Assembly: GCA_020284085.1 (NCBI GenBank)
Contig: JACEVL010000519.1
Span: 918,001 to 982,000 of the forward strand
Direction: 5' to 3'
Length of the DNA: 64,000 bases
DNA from: Aporrectodea caliginosa
Lineage: Eukaryota > Annelida > Clitellata > Crassiclitellata > Lumbricidae
Shown here: positions 30,601-42,600 of the stretch, piece by piece
Layout of the letters: the number at the start of each line of letters is the position of its first letter
How positions within the stretch are numbered: the first letter of the stretch is position 1
Made by a program: the position numbers and the translations under genes
The notes under the pieces: generated by a model
What the model was told of the DNA's origin: nothing
Database searches by the model: none
What the model saw: only the letters and a program-made list of their open reading frames with translations

Positions 30601-33600
30601 TTCCTGCACAGGACAGCCTAGGTAAAGCCACAGATCAAGAGATATTAGTTATAGAATCGGAAGTGCTTGATGCTGAAAAGATTTGTGGATTGGTAGAACC
30701 TGATTTAAATAACGATTTTCAGGTTGTTGTGAATAAGAAAGTGAAAAAGAAGAAAAAAGCGCAGGGATTATCGGAACAGTATCTAGGTCAGAAAATGATG
30801 GAAGAAGAAAGAGAGAATTTAAGTGCTTTAGCACCGTCAGATTCAGATGGTGGCATTGGCATTTGGGAAGCTGGTTTGAAGCTTGATGATGCTAAATTGG
30901 ATGCTGTATCAGGATTGGATACATTGAAACCAGTGAAGAAGGAAGAAGAATATGAACCAAGTTCAGCTTGTGAAGCATCAGATTCAGGACATGAGTCCAA
31001 AGTTGAGGCAGAGGTTTTGCCTCCAAGAGCTACTGCAGGTATGTCAGCTGAATCAGGTAAAGAGAGTGAATTAGCAGTTGGTTTCATATGCACAAAACCT
31101 CTTGCAACAGAACACGTGCGTCATTCTTGTAACAAAAGAAGTAAGACAACAATCCACGTGCCTGGCGATCAATGCGAGTCAGATTCCTTGAAGATAGATG
31201 TGTCTGAGACTCAGGTTGAATCAATGCCTCAACTGATCAATGAAAGACAGCAGCAAAACAAACATGAACTAACTGCTGCTTCGGCAGGTGAAATATCTTA
31301 CTACCATGGCACGTTGACTCAGAGAAATGTCAATCTTTTGTGTCCTGATCAATCAGGCCCATGCAAAGAAACTCTAGAGCATGAGAATATGAAGGAGGAA
31401 ACAAAAATAGATGAGTGCAATGATGCTGAATTGGAAATAAGTGCAGAAAATGTGGTTTCCACTGACGTGACGCATACATTATTAGTACCAAGTGAACCAA
31501 CTGATGCTAAAAAGAAAAAGAATAAGAAGAGGAAAAAACATGAACAAAAGAAGCAGTTGGATAGCGGAAGCAAAGATCTATCCGAAGTGCAAGAACCTCT
31601 CAACGAAGACAGTGACGAATCCAAACTTCAGTTGAAATCAGAAAACAAGTGTAGCATTGAGTCAGAAGGAAGTGTTGCATCAGTTCTTGAACCTAACAGC
31701 ATGCTGAAAACATTAGAATTTGAACTCAGTAAACCTGATCTAATTCCACATTCAGGTGATGTTGCACAAAGTTCTAACACAATTCCCATGTCTTTGCCCC
31801 AGGAGCAAGCTACGGGTGAAAACTTTAATTCACCACAGACTCTAGCACTAAATATATCTGACTCGGCAGCAATTGGTTCTGCTGAAGTTTCTGACATTGG
31901 AAGCAAACTAGAAGAAACTAGTTCGCAAAGTCATGATGAAAAGAACATAACATTGAAGAATGATATGGAAGAAAATATTATGGAAGAAAATTACAAAAGC
32001 AGTCAAGTGGAATCAAGTGGAAGGAAGTTAACAAAGAAGGAAAAGAGGAAACAGAAGAAAGAAAAGCTCAAAGAGAGTTCTGACAGCAAGGCATTACAAC
32101 AAGAACCAGATTGTCAAGATCCTGCAACACAGTTTCATCTCTGTGATGAGTTTGTCGATGATAAAGCCTCAATGAAGGTTCTTCACAATGAAGGTATAGT
32201 TCCAGAGAAATTTCTAGATAAAGAATATTCTGCTGTTGAAGATGAAACTGTAGACAAAGCCTCAATCAAAGTAGATTCTGTGGAGGATAAATCTTTAGTC
32301 AAGTGTGAATCTTCATGTAAGGTTGCTGTTGCAGTGGATGCAGTGAAAGATAAATATTCACTGCAAGATGCAGACATGGATGACTCGTTAATCAAGGATA
32401 CTGTTGAGGCGGATATCATGGAGGATGAATCATCAATCAAGGATACTTTTGTAGTTGATATCATGGAAGATGAATCTTCAGTCAAGGATACTTTCACAGT
32501 TGATATCACAGAGGATGAATATCCAGTTAAGGATACCATAGATGTCTTGGATGATGAATCTGTAATCAAGGATGCTGATACTGAGAATGTTGTGGAGGAT
32601 GAATCTTCAGTCAAGGATACTTTCACAGTTGATATCACAGAGGATGAATATCCAGTTAAGGATACCATAGATGTCTTGGATGATGAATCTGTAATCAAGG
32701 ATGCTGATACTGAGAATGTTGTGGCTGATGAAAAATCTTTTCTCCAGGATACTTTCACAGTTGATATCGCGGAGGATGAATCTTCAGTCAAGGATGCTTT
32801 TCCCGTGGATGTCATGGAGGATGGATCCTTAGGCAGGGATGCTGACACTGAGTATGTTGTGGAGGATGAAAAATCTTCAGTCAAGGATGCTGTTACTGTT
32901 GTTGTCACAGAAGATGAAACTTCATTCAAGGATACTTTCACAGTTGATATCATAGAGGATGAAAATTCAGACAAGGATGCTGTTAATGTGGATGTAATGG
33001 AGGATGAATCTTTGATCAAGGATACCTTCATAATTGAGGTCATGGACGATGAATCTTCAGTTAAGGATGCTAACATGGAAAATATTGCAACTGGTGAATC
33101 TTCAGTCCAGGATACTTTCACACTTGATGTCATGGAGGATGGATTTTCAGGCAAGGATGCTGACACTGAGCGTGTTGTGGAGGATGAATCTTCAGTTAGG
33201 AATAATTCGTCAGTTGAGGCCATAGAGAATGAATCTTTAGTAAAGGATGCTTTTACTGTGGATGTCATGCAAGGTGGATCTTTCTTCATGGATGCTGACA
33301 CTGAGAATGTTGCAGAGGATGAAAAATCTTCAGTCAAGGATACATTTAATGTGGATGTCATGGAAGCTGGATCTTCAGTTAAGGATTCTAACACTGAGAA
33401 TGCTATGCAAGCTGAATCTTCTATCAGTGATGAATCCACAGTCGATGTCATTGAAGATGAATCTTCAGTCAAGGATACTTTCACAGTTGATATCACAGAG
33501 GATGAGTATCCAGTTAAGGATAGTGTTACCATAGATGACATAGATGATGAATCTGTAATCAAGGATGCTGATACTGAGAATGTAGTGGAGGATGAATCTT

Positions 33601-36600
33601 CAGTCAAGGATACTGTCTCATTGGATGAAATGGTTTCAACTGATGGCTATTTTTCAGCAACCACTTTGGGCTATGAATTTTCAGATGAAGATACATTTAC
33701 TGTTGGTGATTTGGATGAGGGATTTTCAACCAGAAATGTTGACTCAAGGACTACCGTCGAACATGGATTCTCAGCAGATGAAAATTTTGCAGTCGATTTC
33801 TTGGAAGATAAATTTCTTGTCAAGGATGCTGACAGGCTGGCTACTGAGGCAGATGGATCCTTCTTGTCTGAGGAGGATAATTTTACAGTGGATGTTGGAG
33901 AAGATGAATTTCTTGTGGAAAGTGATAGCATGACAGCTACATCTAATGATTCGTTCACAGTTGAGGATGATGGAACTCATACATTGGATGCTGTGGAGGA
34001 TGACTTTTTGGTTGAAGATGTTGGTGTAGACGATGCTGCTTCAGATGCATATGTTTTGAAAGATGAACAGGATGCTTTTGCAGGTTATGAAGTGGAAGAC
34101 GGATATATTGTGAAGGAGACAGGTGCAGTGAATGTCTTGGAGGATGACTTTGTTTTCACAGCCGCTGATATGGCGGATATCAACTATGATACATTTACTG
34201 TTAATTATCCTGGGCCAGCTTCTGACGACGACGATGGCTTTTCAAGCAAACTCTATGAATCAGTGCAGAGTGCAAGCTCATTCTTCGTTGATGGCGGCAG
34301 GCCAGTTGATGTAGTGGCACCTTCAGTCAAGATTGCTGGACAAGGGGATATTGAATTTCCACGCAAGGATTTGAAATCAGAGAGTGGTATGGAGGATGAA
34401 TTGTCAGCTATTGATACTCCTGATTTGAAAGAAGGGCATACTGTTGAAACAGAATTGCTCAGCGAAAGCAAACCAGTGAAACCTGTAGATGACGAGTCTT
34501 TAATGAAGGGTGCTGACACAATCTACTCAGGGGAAGAAGTTTTAACCAAAGACCATGTGGTTAGGGAGCAAGAAAAGTATGATCCTGCACTTATCTCTGC
34601 GGGTGATGCTTTTGGTCATGCAGATGACAAGGCAAAATGTAGCACCTCTGAAGTGCCCTCTTTAGCACCTAAATCTGAATTAGGGGCGGAGGCAGGCGCT
34701 GAACTTGGTGTCCATGAGGTTGAACACATGACACTTATTTCTGATGAAACAGGAGCGCTAGATTGGCATTTAGAAAGTGACAGTTCAGCTCAGGAATCAT
34801 CTGAAGCCGATGTAGCCGCTGACCTGCCAGATGCTGATGAAATTCAGCCTGCTCTTAATGAGAATTCTGGCAACTGGAAAAATGTCAGGGATTCATTTAT
34901 CCTTAACAAAAAGAAAGTAAGAAAGAGCAAGAAAAAAACGAAGAAAATTCGGCATCCAGAGCCTGACTCGCCTGAGTCCCTGGAGCAAGCATTTGAAGAA
35001 GACATTGGTTCAGAAAGAACTAAAATAGTTGGAACTGATTCACTAGAGGCTGGTTTCAGAATTAATGATTTAGCTGAAGATGATTCAGCCACCACCCATA
35101 AGTCACACAAAGGTGCTTCTGAACTAAATATATTACATGAAGCTGACACAGTTGAACTAAAGGAATCAGGTGAAGTTGATTCGACTGAACCAGAGGAATC
35201 AGATGAAGTTGGTGTAGTTGAACCAAAGGAATCAGATGAAGTTGGTGGTATAGTTGAACCAAAGGAATCAGATGAAGTTGATGTTTTTGAACCAAAGGAA
35301 TCGAATGCAGTTGATGTTTTTGAACCAAAGGAATCGAATGAAGTTGATGTTTTTGAACCAAAGGAATCAGGTGAAGTTAATGTAGCTGAACAAAAGGAAT
35401 CAGATGAAATTGATGTTTTTGAACCAAAGGAATCAGTTGAAGTTAATGTAGCTGAACAAAAGGAATCAGATGAAGTTGATGTTTTTGAACCAAAGGAATC
35501 AGTTGAAGTTAATGTAGCTGAACAAAAGGAATCAGATGAAGTTGATGTTTTTGAACCAAAGGAATCAGTTGAAGTTAATGTAGCTGAACAAAAGGAATCA
35601 GATGAAATTGATGTTTTTGAACCAAAGGAATCAGTTGAAGTTAATGTAGCTGAACAAAAGGAATCAGATGAAGTTGATGTTTTTGAACCAAAGGAATCAG
35701 TTGAAGTTAATGTAGCTGAACAAAAGGAATCAGATGAAGTTGATGTTTTTGAACCAAAGGAATCAGTTGAAGTTAATGTAGCTGAACAAAAGGAATCAGA
35801 TGAAATTGATGTTTTTGAACCAAAGGAATCAGTTGAAGTTAATGTAGCTGAACAAAAGGAATCAGATGAAGTTGATGTTTTTGAACCAAAGGAATCAGTT
35901 GAAGTTAATGTAGCTGAACAAAAGGAATCAGATGAAGTTGATGTTTTTGAACCAAAGGAATCAGTTGAAGTTAATGTAGCTGAACAAAAGGAATCAGATG
36001 AAGTTGATGTTTTTGAACCAAAGGAATCAGTTGAAGTTAATGTAGCTGAACAAAAGGAATCAGATGAAGTTGATGTTTTTGAACCAAAGGAATCAGTTGA
36101 AGTTAATGTAGCTGAACAAAAGGAATCAGATGAAATTGATGTTTTTGAACCAAAGGAATCAGTTGAAGTTAATGTAGCTGAACAAAAGGAATCAGATGAA
36201 GTTGATGTTTTTGAACCAAAGGAATCAGTTGAAGTTAATGTAGCTGAACAAAAGGAATCAGATGAAGTTGATGTTTTTGAACCAAAGGAATCAGTTGAAG
36301 TTAATGTAGCTGAACAAAAGGAATCAGATGAAATTGATGTTTTTGAACCAAAGGAATCAGTTGAAGTTAATGTAGCTGAACAAAAGGAATCAGATGAAAT
36401 TGATGTTTTTGAACCAAAGGAATCAGTTGAAGTTAATGTAGCTGAACAAAAGGAATCAGATGAAATTGATGTTTTTGAACCAAAGGAATCAGTTGAAGTT
36501 AATGTAGCTGAACAAAAGGAATCAGATGAAATTGACGTTTTTGAACCAAAGGAATCAGTTGAAGTTAATGTAGCTGAACAAAAGGAATCAGATGAAGTTG

Positions 36601-39600
36601 ATGTTTTTGAACCAAAGGAATCAGTTGAAGTTAATGTAGCTGAACAAAAGGAATCAGATGAAATTGATGTTTTTGAACCAAAGGAATCAGTTGAAGTTAA
36701 TGTAGCTGAACAAAAGGAATCAGATGACGTTGATGTTTTTGAACCAAAGGAATCAGTTGAAGTTAATGTAGCTGAACAAAAGGAATCAGATGAAATTGAT
36801 GTTTTTGAACCAAAGGAATCAGTTGAAGTTAATGTAGCTGAACAAAAAGAATCAGATGAAGTTGATATATCTGAAACAAAGAAGTCGGATGAAGTTGATG
36901 CAACTGAATTGAATGAACTTAACAAAGTTGAACCTATGGATACATTTGAATATCATTCAGTCGCACCAAAAGCATCGGATGCAGATCAGATAGTTGAACC
37001 AGAGGAACCAAAGGATCACTTAGGTATATCAGAGGTATCAGAGGAAGATAGTGCAATTGCAGTTGTCATAAGCAAACCTGAAGATTTTGATAATACTGTT
37101 GAACCTATGGACACAAGTGAATGTGATGTAGTAAAACCAACAGAACCAGCTATAGATCATGTTGAACTGAAGAAATCGGATAAAGGTCGTGTTGTTGTGC
37201 CAAATGAAATGGCTAAAGATTGTGAAGCTGGGCCAAAGGAATCAGATAGAGATTCCACAATTGAACCAAAACAATTAGGTGAACGTCATGCAACACCAAA
37301 GGAAACAGACAAATATCGTGAAGTGAAAACAAAGGCATTAGATAAAGATCAAGCACCTGGGCTAAATAAATCAGATAAAGAGGATGCAGATGAACCTGTG
37401 AAAAAATATGAAGGTTGTGTAGCTGATCCAAATAAATCAGACGTTGATCGCCTGGCTGAACCAGAAGAATCTGAAACAGCTGATATAAAAGAATCAGGTG
37501 AAGATCATGAAGGTGAACTAAAGGAATCAAATGACATTAAGAGAGCAGAATCAGAGGAACCTGATGAACAAGGTACAGTGGAACCTATGGATACATATGA
37601 AGGTCATGAAGCTGAACCAAAAGAAACTAGCAAAGCTGAACCAAACGAAATTGACAAAACTGAACTGATAGAATCGGTACCAACAGAAATAGAATCAGGT
37701 CTGTTAACGGAAGCCGGGGAAACTTTGAATGATTCTACGGCTAAACCAAGGGCCTCAGGTAAAGATCATACTGCTGGAGTAAAGGAATTGAATGAGGTTA
37801 GAAAAGTTGAAAAAAAGAAATCTGATGTGAATATTATGACGGAACCTTTGGATGAAAGTGAATATTGCATAGCAGAATCAAATGCTTTGGATGAAAGTCA
37901 GTTAGCTGAAACCCAAATATCAGAAGATAGTGGTGCGAATTATTCAAAAGACTCACATGTGGCCATCACAGTTGCATTAAAACAAACCAAAGAAGATGAC
38001 ACAGTCGAACCTATGGATACTGATGAAATTGATGCCTTCAAACCAAAACAATCAGGTGATGCAACTGAACCTAGAGAAGGAAATAGATCTAAAGCAGCTG
38101 AATCAAAGGAACAATTCACGGAACAACAGGAGGTTGATGCCTCAGTTGAATCAAAACAAGAAGCTGTTTCTGCAGATGAAAGAATAGAACTAGATGATGA
38201 TGTTTCAGTTGAGTATCAACAAAATGATAATGATGTGACAGTTGAAACAAAAGAAGTGGAAGATGATTCCTCAGTTGAAAGGAAGGACCTGGTAGAGGAC
38301 TTCTTGGTAGAAACAGATCAACTGACAGAGGACATTTCAGTTGGAACAAGAGAAGTGGATGATGATTTCTCGGTAGATATAGAAGAGCTGGTAGAGAACA
38401 TTTTAGCAGAGGAAGATCAACTGAACGAGGACACTTCTGTTGACACAAAAGAACTGGATGATGATTTCTCAGTTGAAAGGAAGGACCTGGTAGTAGATGT
38501 CTCAGAAGAAACAGAACAACTTAAAGCTGACATTTCAGACAATACAAAAGAAGTGGAAGATGACAGTTGAAAGATATGACCTGGTAGAGGACTTCTCGAT
38601 AGAAATAGAACAACTTAAAGCTGACATTTCAGTCAAAACAAAAGAAGTGGATGATGATTTCTCGTTTGATATAAAAGAGCTGGTAGAGGACATCTTAGAA
38701 GAAACAGAACAACTTACAGATGACATTTCACTTAAAACAAGAGAAGTTGATGATGGTTTCTCAGTTGAAAGGAAGGACCTGGTAGAAGACTTCTCGGTGG
38801 AAACAGATCAACTTACAGATGACATTTCAGTCAAAACAAAAGAAGTGGATGATGATTTCTCGGTAGATATAGAAGAGCTGGTAGAAGACATTTTAGCAGA
38901 GGAAGATCAACTGAACGAGGACACTTCTGTTGACACAAAAGAACTGGATGATGATTTCTCAGTTGAAAGGAAGGACCTGGTAGACGACTTCACAGAAGAA
39001 ACAGAATCACTAAAAGAGGACGTTTCAGAAACAGAAGAAGTGGATGATGATTACTCAGCTGAAAGGAAGAACCTGGTAAAGGACTTCTCAGTAGAAACAG
39101 ATCAACTTACAGAGGACATTTCAGTCAAAACAAAAGAAGTGGAAGATGATTACTCAGTTGATAGAAAAGAACTGGTAGAGGACATCTTAGCAGAGAAAGA
39201 TCAATTGAAGGAGGGCACTTCAGTTGACCCAAAAGAACTGGAAGATAATTTCTCAGTTGAAAGGAAGGATCTGGTAGAGGACTTCTCAGAAGAAACAGAA
39301 CATCTTAAACAGGACTTTTCAGACAAAACAAAAGAACTGGAAGATGATTTCTCAGCCGATAGAAGAGAGCTGGTTGAGGACTTCTCAGAAGATACAGAGC
39401 AACTTAAAGCTGACATTTCAGACAAAACAAACAAAGTGGAAGATGATTTCCCAGTTGAAAGATATGACCTAGTAGAGGACTTGACAGAAGAAACAGAACA
39501 ACTCAAAGAGAAAATTTCAGTTGAACCAAAAGAACTGGATGATGGTTACTCAGTTGATAGAAAAGAGCTGGTCAAGGACTTCTCAGAAGAATCTGAATGG

Positions 39601-42600
39601 CTTAATGAGGACATTTCAGTTGAAACAAGAGAAGTGGAAGATGATTTCCCAGTTGATACAAAAGCGCTGGTAGAAGACGTCTCAGAAGAAATGGAACAAC
39701 TTAAAGAGGATATTGCAGTTGAAAGAAAAGAAGTAGATGATGATTTCTCAGTTGAAAGGAACCTGGTAAAGGACTTCTCAGAAGAAACAGAACAACTTAC
39801 AGATGACATTTCAGTCGAAACAAGAAAAATGGATGATGATTTCTCAGTTGAAAGAAAGGACCTGGTAGAAGACTTATCAGAAGAAACAGAACAACTTAAA
39901 GAGGACATTTCAGTTAAAACAAAAGAAGTGGAAGATGATTACTCAGTTGATAGAAAAGAACTGGTAGAGGACATCTTAGCAGAGAAAGATCAATTGAAGG
40001 AGGGCACTTCAGTTGACCCAAAAGAACTGGAAGATGATTTCTCAGTTGAAACAAAAGACCTGGTGGAGTACATCTCAGAAGAGAAAGATCAACTGAAGGA
40101 AGACACTTCAGTTGACGCAACAGAAGTAGAAGATAATTTCTCAGTTGAAAGGAAGGACCTGGTAAAGGACTTCACAGATGAAACAGAACAACTTATAGAG
40201 GACATTTCAGTTGGAACAAGAGAAGTGAAAGATGACTTCTCAGTTGAAAGGAAGAACCTGGTAAAGGACTTCTCAGTAGAAACAGATCAACTTACAGATG
40301 ACATTTCAGTCAAAACAAAAGAAGTGGAAGATGATTACTCAGTTGATAGAAAAGAACTGGTAGAGGACATCTTAGCAGAGAAAGATCAATTGAAGGAGGG
40401 AACTTCAGTTGACCCAAAAGAACTGGAAGATAATTTCTCAGTTGAAAGGAAGGACCTGGTAAAGGACTTCACAGAAGAAACAGAACAACTCAAACAGGAC
40501 TTTTCAGACAAAACAAAAGAAGTGGAAGATGATTTCTCAGCTGATAGAAGAGAGCTGGTAGTGGATGTCTCAGAAGAAACAGAACAACTTAAAGCTGACA
40601 TTTCAGACAAAGCAAACAAAGTGGAAGATGATTTCCCAGTTGAAAGATTTGACCTAGTAGAGGACTTGACAGAAGAAACAGAACAACTCAAAGAGAAAAT
40701 TTCAGTTGAACCAACAGAACTGGATGATGGTTACTCAGTTGATAGAAAAGAGCTGGTCAAGGACTTCTCAGAAGAATCTGAATGGCTTTTTGAGGACATT
40801 TCAGTCGAAACAAAAGAAGTGGATGATGATTTCTTAGTGGAAGGGAAGGACCTGGTGGAGTACATCTCAGAAGAGAAAGATCAACTGAAGGAGGACATTT
40901 TAGTTGAAACAAGAGAAGTGGATGATGACTACACAGTTGAAAAGAAGGACCTGGTAGAGGACTTCTCGGTAGAAACAGATCAACTTACAGATGACATTTC
41001 AGTCAAAACAAAAGAAGTGGATGATGATTTCTCAGTCGATTTAAAAGAGCTGGTAGACGACATCTTAGCAGAGAAAGATCAACTGAAGGAGGACATTTCA
41101 GTCAAAACAAGGGAAGTGGAAGATGATTTCTCAGTTGAAACAAAAGACCTGGTGGAGTACATCTCAGAAGAGAAAGATCAACTGAAGGAGGACATTTCAG
41201 TTGACACAAAAGAAGTGGAAGATGATTTCTCAGTTGAAAGGAAAGACTTGGCTGAGGACATCTCAGCAGTAACAGAACAACTAGCAGATGACATTTCAGT
41301 CGAAGCAAAACAAATACAGGATGATTTCACTGTTGATAGTAAAGATTTGGTAGAGGACTTCTCAGTAGAAACAGGACCACATAAAGAGGTGTTTCCAGTC
41401 GAAGAAAAGGAGTTTCATGAAAAAGTCTCATCAGATTCACATGAAACTCAAGAGGATAACAAGGCTGAAAATGAGGAACTCGAGGATGGAATCTGCCGTG
41501 AAATGGCAAAAGAAGATATGATATCCATCTCAGTTGAAGCAGAAGAATCTGGTGGCAAAAGCCAAAGGACAGACTCAATAGAGAGTGCAGTTTCTGTGCA
41601 ACCTATCATATTTAAATCTGATGATGCAGAATCCTCTGCAATTAATGTTGCAGATCAGACAATATCTCAAGAAGTTTTGGTGGTTAAGAAGAAGAAGAAG
41701 AAGAAACAGAAAAAGAATAAGCATCCAATAAACATTGTTTCAGATGAAGAACAGGTCAAAACTGAAAATCAGGTCAAAACTGTTTTGTTTGAAATGGGAG
41801 ATGACTTCTGTGTGGAAGAAGATCAGCATAAACAGAACATTTCAGTTGAAAAAAAGCAAATAGAAGATGATGTTTCAAATGAGACAAAAGAACTGGAAGG
41901 GGATTTGTCAGTAGAAAGTGAGCAACTGAAAGAAGGCAGTCCAGTTGAAGCTGCACAGATGGATGATATCACAGTTGAAAGAAAAGATTTGGGAGAGGGC
42001 TTCAATACCAAAACAGTACAGACTGAAGAAAATTTTACAGCTGAAGAAAAAGATACTGAAGAGGAAAGTTCAGTATATACAAATGAGCAAAAAGAGCTTC
42101 ACAAAGCTGAAACTCTGGAAATCGGGGAAGTTACCTCTGTTGAAGTGGATCTAAAAGAGAAGAATATGTCCGTGGAAGCAGAAAGATACTGTGGTTACGA
42201 GCAGAAGTCTCACTCCCGAGATAATGCGGATATTTCAGAACGTCTAAATTTTGTATCAGGTGAGACAGAATCATCTACAGTGCATGCAGAAGATCAAACT
42301 GGTCTGGATGTTTTAAGGTCTAAGAAGAAGAAGATGAAAAAGAAAAGGAATAAGCGATCCATTTCCTCGGAAGAACAGGAAGTTAATCCTTTTTCAGGTG
42401 ACATAGAACAGGATTTCTCAGTAAAAACAAAGCAAGAAGAAGAGAATGAATCACTTGAAACAAAAGAACAAGAGGATGGTGCCCCAACTGAAATAGAGCA
42501 ACTGGAAGGCAACATCTCAGTTGAGACAAAAGAACAGGAAGATGGAGTTTCAGAAAACCAAAATCAATATGATGTCGTGGTTAAAACAAAACAAATAGAA

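Noticed and set aside
32183..33607. 474-codon open frame on the minus strand across the 15-residue array
   Set aside because: Same cause: repetitive sense codons (GAT, GAA, TCA, AAG) give stop-free antisense. No start context, splice links or independent composition.
35400..36851. CRISPR-like array (regular 66-base repeats)
   Set aside because: No unique spacers; the units are contiguous, coding and within a eukaryotic exon.
34844..36925. 693-codon open frame on the minus strand across the 66-base repeats
   Set aside because: The repeat unit happens to lack stops on the reverse strand, so any 22-fold copy is open. The sense frame continues far beyond the array and joins flanking exons in phase.
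38535..41578. Several minus-strand ORFs of 60-120 codons rich in serine
   Set aside because: Antisense shadows of the 99-base coding repeats.
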